Positions 54,365 through 63,901 of a stretch of 64,000 nucleotides of DNA are shown here, in pieces. The notes under the pieces were generated by a model, which saw nothing but the letters and a program-made list of their open reading frames with translations, had not been told where the DNA came from and searched no databases. Source of the stretch: Sphingopyxis alaskensis RB2256. GTDB lineage: Bacteria; Pseudomonadota; Alphaproteobacteria; Sphingomonadales; Sphingomonadaceae. Numbering within the stretch: position 1 is the first letter of the stretch; every line of letters starts with the position of its first letter. The stretch covers positions 2,170,001 to 2,234,000 of the forward strand of contig NC_008048.1 in the NCBI RefSeq assembly GCF_000013985.1, written 5' to 3'. The position numbers were made by a program, and so were the translations under genes.

Positions 54365-54964
54365 TCAACGATAGTTAAAGCTGATGCTGATCCGCTCGCC
54401 CTTGCCCGCGTGCGGCATCACCTCGTGCCTCAGCCAGCTTTCCCACAAAAAGACGCGGCCCGCGGCGGGTTCGGCGTAGACGAAGGGGCGGAGATATTCG
54501 GGGGCATCGTCGGTACGTCCCGGCGCCGCCATCAGCATCGGCAGGCGCGGGTCTTCGAGCTTGAGCGCGCCCGACCCCGGCGGCACGGCGACGTAGAAGG
54601 TGCCCGAGACGATGGAATGCGGGTGGATATGGCCGCTGTGCGTGCCGCCGGGTTTCAGGATATTGACCCACAGGCTGTCGAGTTTCAGCGGTTTGGCAAG
54701 GTCGAAGTGGCACGCCCCGGCAAAGGCCTTCACCTGCTTGTCGAGCAGTTTTTTCAGATCGTAAAAGGCCGGGTCGCGTTCGGGCAGGTCGCCGAGACTC
54801 GCGTAGCTGGTATAACCCTTATAGCCATGCTCGCGGCTCCACGCTTTCCCGGCGCCATCCTCTTCGGCGAACAGGCGGCAGCTTTCCTCCAGCGCATCGA
54901 GCAGGTCGGGGGTGCCGATGTCGGCTTCGTAGAAAGTGCTGGCGAAGAGCGTGCGAACGGGCAT
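54365..54964 (-). CDS. 2OG-Fe(II) oxygenase family protein
   Basis: A 199-residue protein of the putative 2-oxoglutarate/Fe(II) oxygenase group (PF13759-type). Iron ligands are in GGTHSGHIHPHSIVSGTFYV (His-x-His) and LRHEVMPHAGKGERISISFN (distal His and Arg for 2OG). The N-terminus VRTLFASTFYEADIG is family-typical. An upstream ATG (54985) is possible. Substrate unknown. It is divergent from the SMP-30 gene. Confidence 0.82.
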   Translation of the reverse strand: MPVRTLFASTFYEADIGTPDLLDALEESCRLFAEEDGAGKAWSREHGYKGYTSYASLGDLPERDPAFYDLKKLLDKQVKAFAGACHFDLAKPLKLDSLWVNILKPGGTHSGHIHPHSIVSGTFYVAVPPGSGALKLEDPRLPMLMAAPGRTDDAPEYLRPFVYAEPAAGRVFLWESWLRHEVMPHAGKGERISISFNYR

Positions 54965-55010
54965 GATGGCCGCAAAGCACAGCCGATGAGCGAGAGCAAG
55001 GGAGATGGGG

Positions 55011-55931
55011 ATGGCCGAGTTTGAACTGATCGCCGACGGACTGCGCTTTCCCGAGGCGCCGGTGGTGATGGACGACGGCAGCGTCATCGTCACCGAAGTC
55101 GCCGCGGGGCGGATCACGCGCTGCTGGCCCGGTGGCAGAAAACAGGTGATCGCGACACCCGGCGGCGGCCCCAACGGCCTGGCGATCGGTCCCGACGGCA
55201 AGCTCTATTGCTGCAACAATGGCGGGTTCAACTATGTCGAATCGAACGGCTATCTGGCGCCGCACGGCATCGCCGACGATTATTCTGGCGGGCGGATCGA
55301 GCGGATCGACATCGCGACGGGCGCGGTCGAGGTGCTTTACCAGTCGGGCGATCACGGCGTGGTGCTGCGCGGCCCCAACGACCTGATGTTCGACAGCCAC
55401 GGCGGCTTCTGGTTCACCGACCATGGCAAGGTCGATTATGCCAAGCGCTGTCACGACATCGTCGGCATCTTTTATGCCAAGGCCGACGGCAGTTTTATCG
55501 AGGAAGTGATCTTTCCGAGCTATAACCCCAACGGCATCGGCCTCTCGCCCGACGGGAGCAAGCTCTACGCCGCGGAAACCTATACCTGCCGGCTGACCCG
55601 GTTCAACATCGTCGCGCCCGGCAAGGTCGACGATGCCGCAGGACCGGGCGGCCCCGGCATTCCGCTCTATCGCCCCGCGGGCTATAAGTTCTTCGACAGC
55701 CTTGCGATGGAAGCGAACGGCAATATCGCCGTCGCGACGATCGGCGAATGCGGGATCAGCGTCGTTTCGCCCACGGGCGAGCTGGTCGAGTTCGTCGCCA
55801 CCGACGATATTTTCACGACCAACATCGCCTTTGGCGGGCCCGACCGGCAGGATGCCTATATCACCCTGTCGGGAACCGGAAGACTGGTGAAGACACGCTG
55901 GACGCGGCCGGGATTGCCGTTGCCATATTGA
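55011..55931 (+). CDS. SMP-30/gluconolactonase/LRE family protein
   Basis: A 306-residue six-bladed beta-propeller lactonase. It has LRFPEAPVVMDDGSVIVTEV with the metal Glu, GGPNGLAIGPDGKLYCCNNG, LRGPNDLMFDSHGGFWFTDH, YNPNGIGLSPDGSKLYAAET (metal Asn/Asp) and DSLAMEANGNIAVAT. It probably hydrolyses a sugar lactone. The start at 55011 is preceded by AGGGAG seven bases upstream. It is ten bases before the VIT gene. Confidence 0.9.
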   Translation: MAEFELIADGLRFPEAPVVMDDGSVIVTEVAAGRITRCWPGGRKQVIATPGGGPNGLAIGPDGKLYCCNNGGFNYVESNGYLAPHGIADDYSGGRIERIDIATGAVEVLYQSGDHGVVLRGPNDLMFDSHGGFWFTDHGKVDYAKRCHDIVGIFYAKADGSFIEEVIFPSYNPNGIGLSPDGSKLYAAETYTCRLTRFNIVAPGKVDDAAGPGGPGIPLYRPAGYKFFDSLAMEANGNIAVATIGECGISVVSPTGELVEFVATDDIFTTNIAFGGPDRQDAYITLSGTGRLVKTRWTRPGLPLPY

Positions 55932-55941
55932 GAGGGCCGCG

Positions 55942-56631
55942 ATGCACGAGGAAAATCACGCGGTCACGCGCATCGGCTGGCTACGGGCGGCGATCCTGGG
56001 CGCCAACGACGGGATCGTCTCGACGGCAAGCCTGATCGCGGGCGTCGCGGCGGCGGGCGCGTCGGAAGCGTCGATCCTCATCACCGGCAGCGCCGGGCTC
56101 GTCGCGGGCGCGATGTCGATGGCGGCGGGCGAATATGTCTCGGTCAGCTCGCAGGGCGACGCCGAAAAGGCCGATGTCGAACTGGAGAGACGGCACCTTG
56201 CCGCGGACCCGGAGTTCGAGCTGGAAGAGCTGACGCAAATCTATGAGGCGCGCGGGCTCGACCGGCTGCTCGCCGAACAGGTCGCGGTGCAGCTGACCGC
56301 GCACGACGCGCTCGACACGCATTTGCGCGACGAGTTGGGGATGAGCGCGGTATCCGCAGCGCGGCCGATTCAGGCGGCGGCGGCATCGGCGGCGAGCTTT
56401 TCGGTCGGCGCGGCGCTGCCGCTCGCGACGGTGCTGCTCGACCGCGGCACGTCGCTGCCATGGACGGTGTCGGCGGCGTCGCTCGCCTTCCTCGCGATCC
56501 TTGGCGCGCTGGGCGCATGGGCGGGGCAAGCACCGATGGTGCGCGCGGTCGTCCGCGTGACCTTTTGGGGCGCCTTTGCGATGGCCGCGACGATCGCGAT
56601 CGGGTCGCTGCTCGGCACGACGGTGGGTTGA
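55942..56631 (+). CDS. VIT family Fe/Mn transporter
   Basis: A 229-residue VIT1/CCC1-type transporter. The first helix GANDGIVSTASLIAGVAAAG and the second SAGLVAGAMSMAAGEYVSVS contain the signature Asp and Met/Gly residues; a cytoplasmic Glu-rich helix pair (ELERRHLAADPEFELEELTQ) binds metal; three more helices follow. It would move Fe2+ or Mn2+. It probably shares a transcript with the SMP-30 gene. Confidence 0.92.
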   Translation: MHEENHAVTRIGWLRAAILGANDGIVSTASLIAGVAAAGASEASILITGSAGLVAGAMSMAAGEYVSVSSQGDAEKADVELERRHLAADPEFELEELTQIYEARGLDRLLAEQVAVQLTAHDALDTHLRDELGMSAVSAARPIQAAAASAASFSVGAALPLATVLLDRGTSLPWTVSAASLAFLAILGALGAWAGQAPMVRAVVRVTFWGAFAMAATIAIGSLLGTTVG

Positions 56632-56718
56632 GACCGGCGGCGATTGTCAGCGGCGCCCCCATCTGTATGACTGGCGACCGGCCCGCGTCCGCGGGAAAAG
56701 CAATCGGAGGGGTCCGCA

Positions 56719-57825
56719 ATGAACGCAAACCGCTGGGCGATCGACATCGATCGCGACGATATCACGCAAGCCCGATTGGTCGAGGAAGCCCGCGAGCCGC
56801 TCGCGCCGGGTCAGGTGCGCGTGCATCTCGACAGCTATGCAATGACCGCGAACAACATCACTTATGCGGTGTTCGGCCAGCCGGCGGGCCTGTTCGGCAA
56901 CGACCAGGGCTATTGGGATTTCTTTTCCGAACCGGGCGCCCCTGGCCGCCTGCCGGTGTGGGGTTTCGCGACAGTGACCGAAAGCGCGGTCGAGGGCGTC
57001 GCGGCGGGCGAGCGTTTCTATGGCTATTATCCGATGGCGAGCGATGCGGTGCTGACCGTGGGCAAGGCCGGGCCGGGCGGATTTACCGACGTGACGCCAC
57101 GGCGCACCACCCTGCCCCCGATCTATAACCAGTATCAGCGGATCGAGGCGCTGGAGGGCTATCGCGCCGCCGACCATGATTATTGGCCGGTGTTCCGCCC
57201 GCTGTTCCTGACCGGCTGGCTGATCGCTGACCAGTTCGCGGACGAGGGCGATTATGGCGCCGACCAGATCCTGATCGCCAGCGCGTCGAGCAAGACCGCG
57301 ATCGGCCTGGGCTTCACATTGAAGCAGCGGCCCGAACCGCGCCCCGAAACGGTCGGCCTGACCAGCGCGGCCAATGTCGAGGCGCTCGCCGCGCAGGGCA
57401 TTTACGACCGGGTGATCAGCTATGACCAGATCATGACGCTCAACGCCGCCGCCCCCGCGGCGCTGGTCGACATGGCAGGCAATGGCGCGGTGACGCGCGT
57501 CGTGCACAGCCATTTCGGAAACAACCTCATGGCCTCCATCGTCGTCGGCAAGTCGCACTGGGATGCGCAGGCCGACGTCGAAGGCCTGCCCGGCCCCCAG
57601 CGGCAGGGTTTCTTCGCGCCCGGCCGCAGCCAGAAGCGCATCGCCGACTGGGGCGGGGCAGCCTTCGGTGCGAAGATCGCCGAGGCCTGGACCGCCTTCA
57701 TGGACGTTGCCCCGCGGCTGGCGGCGATCGACACGCGCAAGGGCGGCGAAGCCGCGCTCGCCGCCTATCGCGAGATGCTGTCAGGCGCAGCCGACCCGCG
57801 GAAGGGAATCGTCGTCGTGCCATGA
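56719..57825 (+). CDS. DUF2855 family protein (quinone-reductase-like)
   Basis: A 368-residue protein matching DUF2855: ARLVEEAREPLAPGQVRVHL, DSYAMTANNITYAVFGQPAG, VWGFATVTESAVEGVAAGER and FYGYYPMASDAVL, and a Rossmann half (ILIASASSKTAIGLGFTLKQ). It is related to medium-chain dehydrogenase/quinone reductases but with a divergent nucleotide loop (S-A-S-S-K-T-A). GGAGG precedes the ATG. Its stop overlaps the HAD gene start (ATGA). Confidence 0.85.
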   Translation: MNANRWAIDIDRDDITQARLVEEAREPLAPGQVRVHLDSYAMTANNITYAVFGQPAGLFGNDQGYWDFFSEPGAPGRLPVWGFATVTESAVEGVAAGERFYGYYPMASDAVLTVGKAGPGGFTDVTPRRTTLPPIYNQYQRIEALEGYRAADHDYWPVFRPLFLTGWLIADQFADEGDYGADQILIASASSKTAIGLGFTLKQRPEPRPETVGLTSAANVEALAAQGIYDRVISYDQIMTLNAAAPAALVDMAGNGAVTRVVHSHFGNNLMASIVVGKSHWDAQADVEGLPGPQRQGFFAPGRSQKRIADWGGAAFGAKIAEAWTAFMDVAPRLAAIDTRKGGEAALAAYREMLSGAADPRKGIVVVP

Positions 57826-58469
57826 CCTACACCACCGTCATTTTCGATTTCGGCGGCGTCATCACCGCCTCGCCCTTCGAGGCATTCAACCGGCTGGAGG
57901 CCGAGCGCGGGCTGCCGCGCGATTTCATTCGCCGCGTCAACGCCGCCGACCCCGACGGCAACGCCTGGGCCCGCTTCGAGCGCGCCGAGATCGACGCCGC
58001 GGCGTTCGACAGCCTGTTCGCGTCCGAGGCGCGCGCGATGGGCCACGAACTGGAAGGCGAAGCGGTGCTGGCGGTGCTCGCCGGTGCGGTGCGTCCGGCG
58101 ATGGTCGCGGCGCTCGACACGCTGAAAGCCCGCGACTTTGGCACTGGGTGCATCACCAACAATGTGCCGTCGGGCAAGGGCGCCGGGATGGCGCGCAGCG
58201 AAGAACTCGCGGCCGAAGTTGCGGCGATCATGGCGCGATTCGACCATGTGATCGAATCGAGCAAGGTCGGCGTGCGCAAGCCCGATCCGCGTATCTATGA
58301 AATGATGTGCGAGGCGCTGGGCGTGCAGCCCGCCGAATGCGTCTATCTCGACGACCTTGGCATCAACTGCAAACCCGCAAGCCAGTTGGGGATGCACGCG
58401 ATCAAGGTGACGAGCGGCGAACAGGCGCTCGCCGACCTGTCGGCGGTGCTGGGGATGGAGCTGCCCTGA
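57822..58469 (+). CDS. HAD-IA family hydrolase
   Basis: A 215-residue HAD phosphatase of the YihX/epoxide hydrolase N-domain type. Motif I is VIFDFGGVIT; motif II lies in TGCITNNVPSGKG; motif III/IV is SSKVGVRKPDPRIYEMM with CVYLDDLGINCKPA. In motif I the second Asp position is Gly (D-F-G-G-V), as usual in this subgroup. It is coupled to DUF2855. Substrate unknown. Confidence 0.88.
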   Translation: MTYTTVIFDFGGVITASPFEAFNRLEAERGLPRDFIRRVNAADPDGNAWARFERAEIDAAAFDSLFASEARAMGHELEGEAVLAVLAGAVRPAMVAALDTLKARDFGTGCITNNVPSGKGAGMARSEELAAEVAAIMARFDHVIESSKVGVRKPDPRIYEMMCEALGVQPAECVYLDDLGINCKPASQLGMHAIKVTSGEQALADLSAVLGMELP

Positions 58470-58497
58470 ATTGGCTGTTTTTTTGGGTGGGGAGTGG

Positions 58498-58538
58498 CCT
58501 GAAGCGATCCTCCCCCAACGGGGGAGGATCGCTTCAGG
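58498..58538. repeat. Perfect 19-bp palindrome between convergent genes
   Basis: Left arm CCTGAAGCGATCCTCCCCC (58498-58516), loop AAC, right arm the exact complement (58520-58538). It lies between the HAD gene (plus) and the LysR gene (minus) and can form a very stable hairpin on both transcripts, so it may act as a bidirectional terminator, though no T runs adjoin. Confidence 0.8.
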
Positions 58539-58567
58539 CCGCAATCGGTCGTTTCCGGCCGTCCGGT

Positions 58568-59461
58568 TCAAACCGCCACCTCAGCGAGGTCGAGCTTCGC
58601 CGCGCGCTCGAAGATTTGCGTCAGCACGGGCTCGGTGTCGGCGACGCGCATCGCGACGTGGAAGGCGACCGGGGCGAGCGCGGGCATCGCGGCAATTTCG
58701 ACGAGCGCGCCCGCCGCGATCTCGCCGCGCACCATCGGGCGGGGAAAGATGCCGATGCCGCCGCCCGCGCGCGCGATGTCGATCATCATGCGGGCGTTGT
58801 TGCAGAGGTTGAGCGATTTTTGCGCTATGCGCGACGCGGCGATCGCCTCGCGCATCCGGCCGTGAATCGGCGAATGGCTGGCGAGCGACCAGACCGGCGG
58901 CATCGCCTCGCCCCCTGCAAAGGCGGCGGCGACCGCCGGATTCGCGAGCCACACCAGCTCGACCTCACCGATCGGGCTGGTCTTGAGCGCCGGGTGCGCG
59001 ATCGGCCCCGCGGCAAAGGCAATGTCGGTGCGCCCGGTGAGCAGTTGCTGGATGAGGTTGGCGGTCAGGTCGATCTCGATCTCCAGCGCGACATTGGGCA
59101 TGTCGGCCTTCAACCGCGCGACAAAGGCGGGCAGACAGCTCGCCGCCGCAATCTCCCCCGCGCCGATGCGCACGACGCCGCTCGCCTCGGCAAAGCCGCC
59201 GCTGCCGAGCAGCGCGAGCTGCATGTCGCGCAGCAACGGGTCGCAGTCGCGCACCAGCTTGCGCCCCGCAGCGGTCAGCGCCATCGTCCGGCCGTCGCGG
59301 TGGAACAGCGGTGTGCCGAGCCTTTGTTCAAGCTCGCGCATCCGCGCCGACACCGCGGGCTGCGTCGTGTTGAGCCGTTCGGCGGCGGCCGAAAAGGTGC
59401 CGAGCCGGTCGATCCAGAGCAGGGTTTCGAGATGGTAGAGCGCGACGCGATTGATAGACAT
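58568..59461 (-). CDS. LysR family transcriptional regulator
   Basis: A 297-residue LTTR. The HTH is LYHLETLLWIDRLGTFSAAA and ERLNTTQPAVSARMRELEQR; the effector domain has GVVRIGAGEIAAASCLPAFV, LTGRTDIAFAAGPI and ARAGGGIGIFPRPMVRGEIA. It is divergent from scoAB, its likely target, so it may respond to acetoacetate or a related ketone-body or aromatic-degradation metabolite. Confidence 0.92.
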   Translation of the reverse strand: MSINRVALYHLETLLWIDRLGTFSAAAERLNTTQPAVSARMRELEQRLGTPLFHRDGRTMALTAAGRKLVRDCDPLLRDMQLALLGSGGFAEASGVVRIGAGEIAAASCLPAFVARLKADMPNVALEIEIDLTANLIQQLLTGRTDIAFAAGPIAHPALKTSPIGEVELVWLANPAVAAAFAGGEAMPPVWSLASHSPIHGRMREAIAASRIAQKSLNLCNNARMMIDIARAGGGIGIFPRPMVRGEIAAGALVEIAAMPALAPVAFHVAMRVADTEPVLTQIFERAAKLDLAEVAV

Positions 59462-59552
59462 AATTTATCCATAATCGAAAATTAGAACAATTAGAATTGA
59501 TGGATTATTTGCGCCAAGGTCGCGCCCGCACCCCCAGCCAGGAGGCCGTTGA
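59462..59552. promoter_or_regulatory. LysR-scoA divergent control region
   Basis: 91 bases, AT-rich. ATCCAT (59467-59472) is inverted at ATGGAT (59500-59505). Between them ATAATC, AAAATTAGAAC and AATTAGAATTG repeats are present; such repeated T-N11-A-like motifs are usual LTTR sites. AGGAGG precedes the scoA ATG. Confidence 0.55.
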
Positions 59553-60262
59553 ATGGCGAACAAGCTTTATCCCGACGCCGCTGCCGCGCTCGACGGTCTG
59601 CTCTTTGACGGGATGCAGATTTGCGCGGGCGGCTTTGGCCTGTGCGGCATCCCCGAACGGTTGATCGACGCGGTCCGCGACGCGGGGGTCAAGGATCTGA
59701 CCATCGCGAGCAACAACGCCGGGATCGACGGCGAAGGACTCGGCAAGCTGCTACGCACGCGGCAGGTCAAGAAGATGATCTCGTCCTACGTCGGCGAGAA
59801 CAAGGAGTTCGAGCGGCAATATCTGGCGGGCGAGCTGGAGGTCGAGTTCTGTCCGCAGGGGACGCTCGCCGAACGCTGCCGCGCGGGCGGCGCGGGCATT
59901 CCGGGCTTCTATACCAGAACCGGCGTCGGCACGCTCGTCGCCGAGGGCAAGGAAGTGAAGAGTTTCGACGGGCAGGATTATATCCTGGAGCGCGGCATCT
60001 TCGCAGACCTCGCGATCATCAAAGGGTGGAAAGCCGACGAAAGCGGCAACCTGATTTTCCGCAAGACCGCGCGCAATTTCAACCAGCCGATGGCGACCGC
60101 GGCCAGGATCTGCGTCGCCGAGGTCGAGGAAATCGTGCCTACGGGCAGCCTCGACCCCGACTGCATCCACCTGCCCGGCATCTATGTGAAGCGGATGATC
60201 GTCGGCGCGCCGTACGACAAGAAGATCGAGTTCCGCACCGTTCGCCCGAGGGAGACCGCCTG

Positions 60263-60263
<1 letters not shown>
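59553..60263 (+). CDS. scoA: 3-oxoacid CoA-transferase subunit A
   Basis: A 236-residue alpha subunit of succinyl-CoA:3-oxoacid CoA transferase. It has [76 protein letters not shown] and [18 protein letters not shown]. It activates acetoacetate to acetoacetyl-CoA with ScoB. The stop shares a base with the scoB start (TGATG). Confidence 0.94.
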
Positions 60264-60898
<635 letters not shown>

Positions 60899-60901
60899 AT
60901 A

Positions 60902-61351
60902 TTGGCTGACGTCGCGGCGCATCCGGGCTCGCCCTGGTTGCTCGTCGGCGGCTGCCTGTCGATCATCGCCGCGCTCGCGCACCTCGCCTGCATTTTCGGC
61001 GGGCCCGAATGGTATCGCTTCTTCGGCGCAGGCGAAGCGATGGCGCGCGCGGCGGGGCGCGGCGAATGGATGCCGACGCTGGTGACGCTGGGGATTGCGG
61101 CGATGTTGCTTCTCTGGGCCGCCTATGCGCTGTCGGGCGCGGGGCTGCTGCCGCGCCTGCCGTTGCTGCGCACCGGGCTGGTCGTCATCGTCGCCATTTA
61201 TTTGCTCCGCGCGCTGGCCTTTGTGCCGCTGAACCTTGTGACGTGCCACTATTCGGACGGCTTTGCGATCGTTTCGTCGCTGATCGTGCTGATTTACGGC
61301 GCGGTTTACGCTGTCGGCACCGCAAAAGCGTGGGACCATCTTGCACCCTGA
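60902..61351 (+). CDS. Four-helix membrane protein, unknown function
   Basis: A 149-residue protein with four hydrophobic helices (LLVGGCLSIIAALAHLACIF, TLVTLGIAAMLLLWAAYALS, TGLVVIVAIYLLRALAFVPL, GFAIVSSLIVLIYGAVYAVG). A TTG at 60902, three bases after the scoB stop, is the earliest start; no ribosome site stands out, so translation is likely coupled to scoB. The pattern resembles sphingomonad inner-membrane proteins of unknown function. Confidence 0.75.
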   Translation: MADVAAHPGSPWLLVGGCLSIIAALAHLACIFGGPEWYRFFGAGEAMARAAGRGEWMPTLVTLGIAAMLLLWAAYALSGAGLLPRLPLLRTGLVVIVAIYLLRALAFVPLNLVTCHYSDGFAIVSSLIVLIYGAVYAVGTAKAWDHLAP

Positions 61352-61397
61352 CCGGCGCCGCGGATAAGGGGCGCACACCACCCAGGCGGAGGATCAT

Positions 61398-62375
61398 ATG
61401 CGCGTTCTGCTCAGCGGATCGTCGGGATGGCTGGGACGCCATCTGGCGCCGCTGCTCGCACGAAATGGCCATGAGGTCATCGGACTCGACGTCGTCCCCG
61501 GCGTGCATACCCACGTCGTCGGCACCGTCGCCGACCGCGCGCTGATCGAGCGGACGATGGGCGAGCATGGCATTGACGCCATCATTCATGGCGGCGCGCT
61601 GCACAAGCCCGACATCGCGCGACATCCGCGCCGGGCCTTCATCGACGTCAATGTGACGGGCACGCTGAACCTGATCGAAGCGGCGGTCGCGGCGGGCAAC
61701 GACCGTTTCCTCTTCACCTCGACCACCTCGCTGATGGTGCGCGCCGAAGTCCGCGCGGGCGCGGGCGAGCGCGGCGCGTGGTGGATGGACGAGGATTTCG
61801 GTCCGCTGGAACCGCGCAACATCTATGGCATCACCAAGCTGGCCGCCGAGCAGGCGGTCAGGCTGGTCCACCGCGAGCATGGGATCAACGTCGCGATCCT
61901 GCGCACCGGGCGCTTCTTTCCCGAGGATGACGATACGCACGCCGTGCCGAGCGGCCCGAACCTGAAAGCGAATGAATTGCTCCACCGCCGCCTGACGGTC
62001 GAGGATGCCGCGGCGGCGCATCTCGCCGCGCTGGAGGCGGCGCCGACGATTGGCTGCGATAGCTTCATCCTTTCCGCGCCGCCGCCCTTCGCACGCGACG
62101 ATGCCGAGGAGCTGGCGCGCGACGCACGCGCGGTAATCGCACGCTATCACCCCGACGCCGCCGAGCTTTATGCCGCCAAAGGCTGGGTGCTCCCCGCGAC
62201 AATCGACCGCGTTTACGACCCGTCGCGCGCCGAGCGCCGCTTCGGCTGGCGCGCCAGGAGCAACTTCGGCAGCGTGCTCGCGGCGCTGCGCGACGGCACG
62301 CCGATGCCCTTTGCGCACGACCCCGGCTATGTCTCCCCCATGATCGCCCAGGAACGCGAAGCATGTATGAGCTGA
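61398..62375 (+). CDS. NAD(P)-dependent epimerase/dehydratase (extended SDR)
   Basis: A 325-residue extended SDR. It has the Rossmann loop LLSGSSGWLGRHLAPLL (G-x-x-G-x-x-G), IHGGALHKPDIARHPRRAF, FLFTSTTSLM and the active site NIYGITKLAAEQ (Tyr-x3-Lys). The Trp-Met-Asp-Glu-Asp-Phe segment and C-terminal DRVYDPSRAERRFGWR are typical of UDP-sugar or isomerase-type epimerases. GGAGG precedes the ATG. Its end overlaps the GST gene by 13 bases. Confidence 0.87.
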   Translation: MRVLLSGSSGWLGRHLAPLLARNGHEVIGLDVVPGVHTHVVGTVADRALIERTMGEHGIDAIIHGGALHKPDIARHPRRAFIDVNVTGTLNLIEAAVAAGNDRFLFTSTTSLMVRAEVRAGAGERGAWWMDEDFGPLEPRNIYGITKLAAEQAVRLVHREHGINVAILRTGRFFPEDDDTHAVPSGPNLKANELLHRRLTVEDAAAAHLAALEAAPTIGCDSFILSAPPPFARDDAEELARDARAVIARYHPDAAELYAAKGWVLPATIDRVYDPSRAERRFGWRARSNFGSVLAALRDGTPMPFAHDPGYVSPMIAQEREACMS

Positions 62376-63043
62376 TCACCGCCAACCGCAATTATTCGAG
62401 CTGGTCGCTGCGCCCGTGGATATTGATGAGGGGTCTGGACATCGCGTTTCGCGACCGCATCGAGCCCTTTACCAAGCCGAGCAATTACGAGGAGTTCCGC
62501 GCCTTTTCACCGACCGGACAGGTGCCCGTGCTGCTTCACGAGGGCCGGACGATCCACGATTCGCTGGGCATCGCGCTTTATCTCGCCGACCGGCACGCGG
62601 GCGTGTGGCCGACCGATCCCGATGCGCGCGCCTGGGCGGTCTGTGCCGCGTGCGAAATGCACAGCGGCTTTGCGGCGCTCCGCAATGATTGCACGATGAA
62701 CGTCGGGGTGCGCGTGACGCCGAAGCCGATGTCCGATGCCCTGTGCGCGAACGTCGCGCGCATCCGCGAATTGTTCGAGGAAGGGCTGGCGCGCTTTGGC
62801 GGGCCGTGGCTGGCGGGCGCCGACTTTACCGCCGTCGATGCCTTTTTCGCGCCGGTCGCCTTTCGTATCCGCACCTATGGCCTCGACGTCGGCGCAGGGC
62901 AGGCGTGGGTCGATCATATGCTGGCGCATCCGGCGATGCTGGAGTGGGAGCGGCAGGCGCTCGCCGAGCAATGGCGCGAAGAAAGCCATGAGGCCGAACT
63001 GGCGGCGGCGGGGGTGATTACGGCGGATTATCGGGTGGGTTAG
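62363..63043 (+). CDS. Glutathione S-transferase family protein
   Basis: A 226-residue GST. It starts LITANRNYSSWSLRPWILMR (Ser-Ser catalytic start of the beta/zeta-like group), with PTGQVPVLLHEGRTIHDSLG for glutathione binding and the C-terminal GPWLAGADFTAVDAFFAPVA capping motif. It may act with the upstream epimerase; substrate unknown. Confidence 0.9.
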   Translation: MYELITANRNYSSWSLRPWILMRGLDIAFRDRIEPFTKPSNYEEFRAFSPTGQVPVLLHEGRTIHDSLGIALYLADRHAGVWPTDPDARAWAVCAACEMHSGFAALRNDCTMNVGVRVTPKPMSDALCANVARIRELFEEGLARFGGPWLAGADFTAVDAFFAPVAFRIRTYGLDVGAGQAWVDHMLAHPAMLEWERQALAEQWREESHEAELAAAGVITADYRVG

Positions 63044-63057
63044 ACCGAACAAACTCC

Positions 63058-63154
63058 GTCATTGCGAGCGAAGCGAAGCAATCTCCAGCTATGCGCCATG
63101 CGCAAGGACGACAGCTTGAGATTGCCGCGTCGCCTTCGGCTCCTCGCAATGACG
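63058..63154. repeat. Palindromic repeat (CGTCATTGCGAGCG type)
   Basis: CGTCATTGCGAGCGAAGCGA at the left is mirrored by TCCTCGCAATGACGG at the right, with GCAATCTCCAGCT/AGCTTGAGATTGC as inner arms. This CGTCATTGCGAG family is widespread in bacteria as an intergenic repeat. It lies between the convergent GST and crtZ genes. Confidence 0.7.
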
Positions 63155-63156
63155 GA

Positions 63157-63675
63157 TTAATCGGCCAAAGCCTCGCGCACCACCGCGATCCCGGCCTCGC
63201 GCTGGGCTTTCAATTCGGCCTTCAGCTTCGCGGGATCGCGCGCAAAGACGAAGCCGAAACTCACCCCGCCCTCTTTGCCGATCGTCGCATGATGGAGCTT
63301 GTGCGCCTGCACGAGCCGCTTGGCATAGCCGCGGCGCGGGACCCAGCGGAAATAGCGCTGGTGGACGAGCCCGTCGTGCACCAGCGTATAGATGATGCCG
63401 TAAAGGAGGATGCCGAGCCCGATCCACGTTCCCGGCTTCCACGCCGCGGCACCCATGATCATCGGACTGCCGATGGCGAAGGCCGAAATGCTCATCGCCG
63501 CGCCGAACAGCGCGAACAGATCGTTCTTTTCGAGGCGGTTGTCGTGCGGTTCGTGATGGTCGCGGTGCCACGCCCAGCCAAAGCCATGCATGATATATTT
63601 GTGCGACGCCCAAGCGACGCCCTCCATCGCGATGACGGTGGCGAGGACAAGGAAAAGGATGGCGGGGAGCGACAT
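63157..63675 (-). CDS. crtZ: Beta-carotene hydroxylase CrtZ
   Basis: A 172-residue diiron membrane hydroxylase that converts beta-carotene to zeaxanthin. It has four His motifs: SHKYIMHG, WHRDHHEPHD, LVHDGLVHQR and AHKLHHATIG. Three to four hydrophobic segments include the N-terminal ILFLVLATVIAMEG. The C-terminal ~40 residues are charged. Sphingomonads make nostoxanthin-type carotenoids, which fits. No other crt gene is adjacent. Confidence 0.94.
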   Translation of the reverse strand: MSLPAILFLVLATVIAMEGVAWASHKYIMHGFGWAWHRDHHEPHDNRLEKNDLFALFGAAMSISAFAIGSPMIMGAAAWKPGTWIGLGILLYGIIYTLVHDGLVHQRYFRWVPRRGYAKRLVQAHKLHHATIGKEGGVSFGFVFARDPAKLKAELKAQREAGIAVVREALAD

Positions 63676-63719
63676 ATGGGGATTATAGGCGCGTCGAAGA
63701 CATGATGCCATACTCCGCG

Positions 63720-63797
63720 CGTCATCCCGGCGAAGGCCGGGATCCCGCCGGTGCGACATACCGATAGGGTGAGATCCCGGCCTTCGCCGGGATGACG
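63720..63797. repeat. REPIN-like doublet, copy 2
   Basis: GTCATCCCGGCGAAGGCCGG and CCGGCCTTCGCCGGGATGAC flank a spacer with CCGCCGGTGCG and AGGGTGAG. The spacer is the reverse complement of that at 52638-52717 with a few changes, so the two are copies of one element in opposite orientation. It lies between divergent crtZ and leuC. Confidence 0.8.
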
Positions 63798-63901
63798 ATT
63801 AAGAGAGGGCTGGGCACGGCGCGCGGGCCATTGCGACCGAAAATTGCGTTTTCCTTCGCCACTCGCTTGCAAAGTTATGCAGGCGGCGTAAGTGATCCCG
63901 C

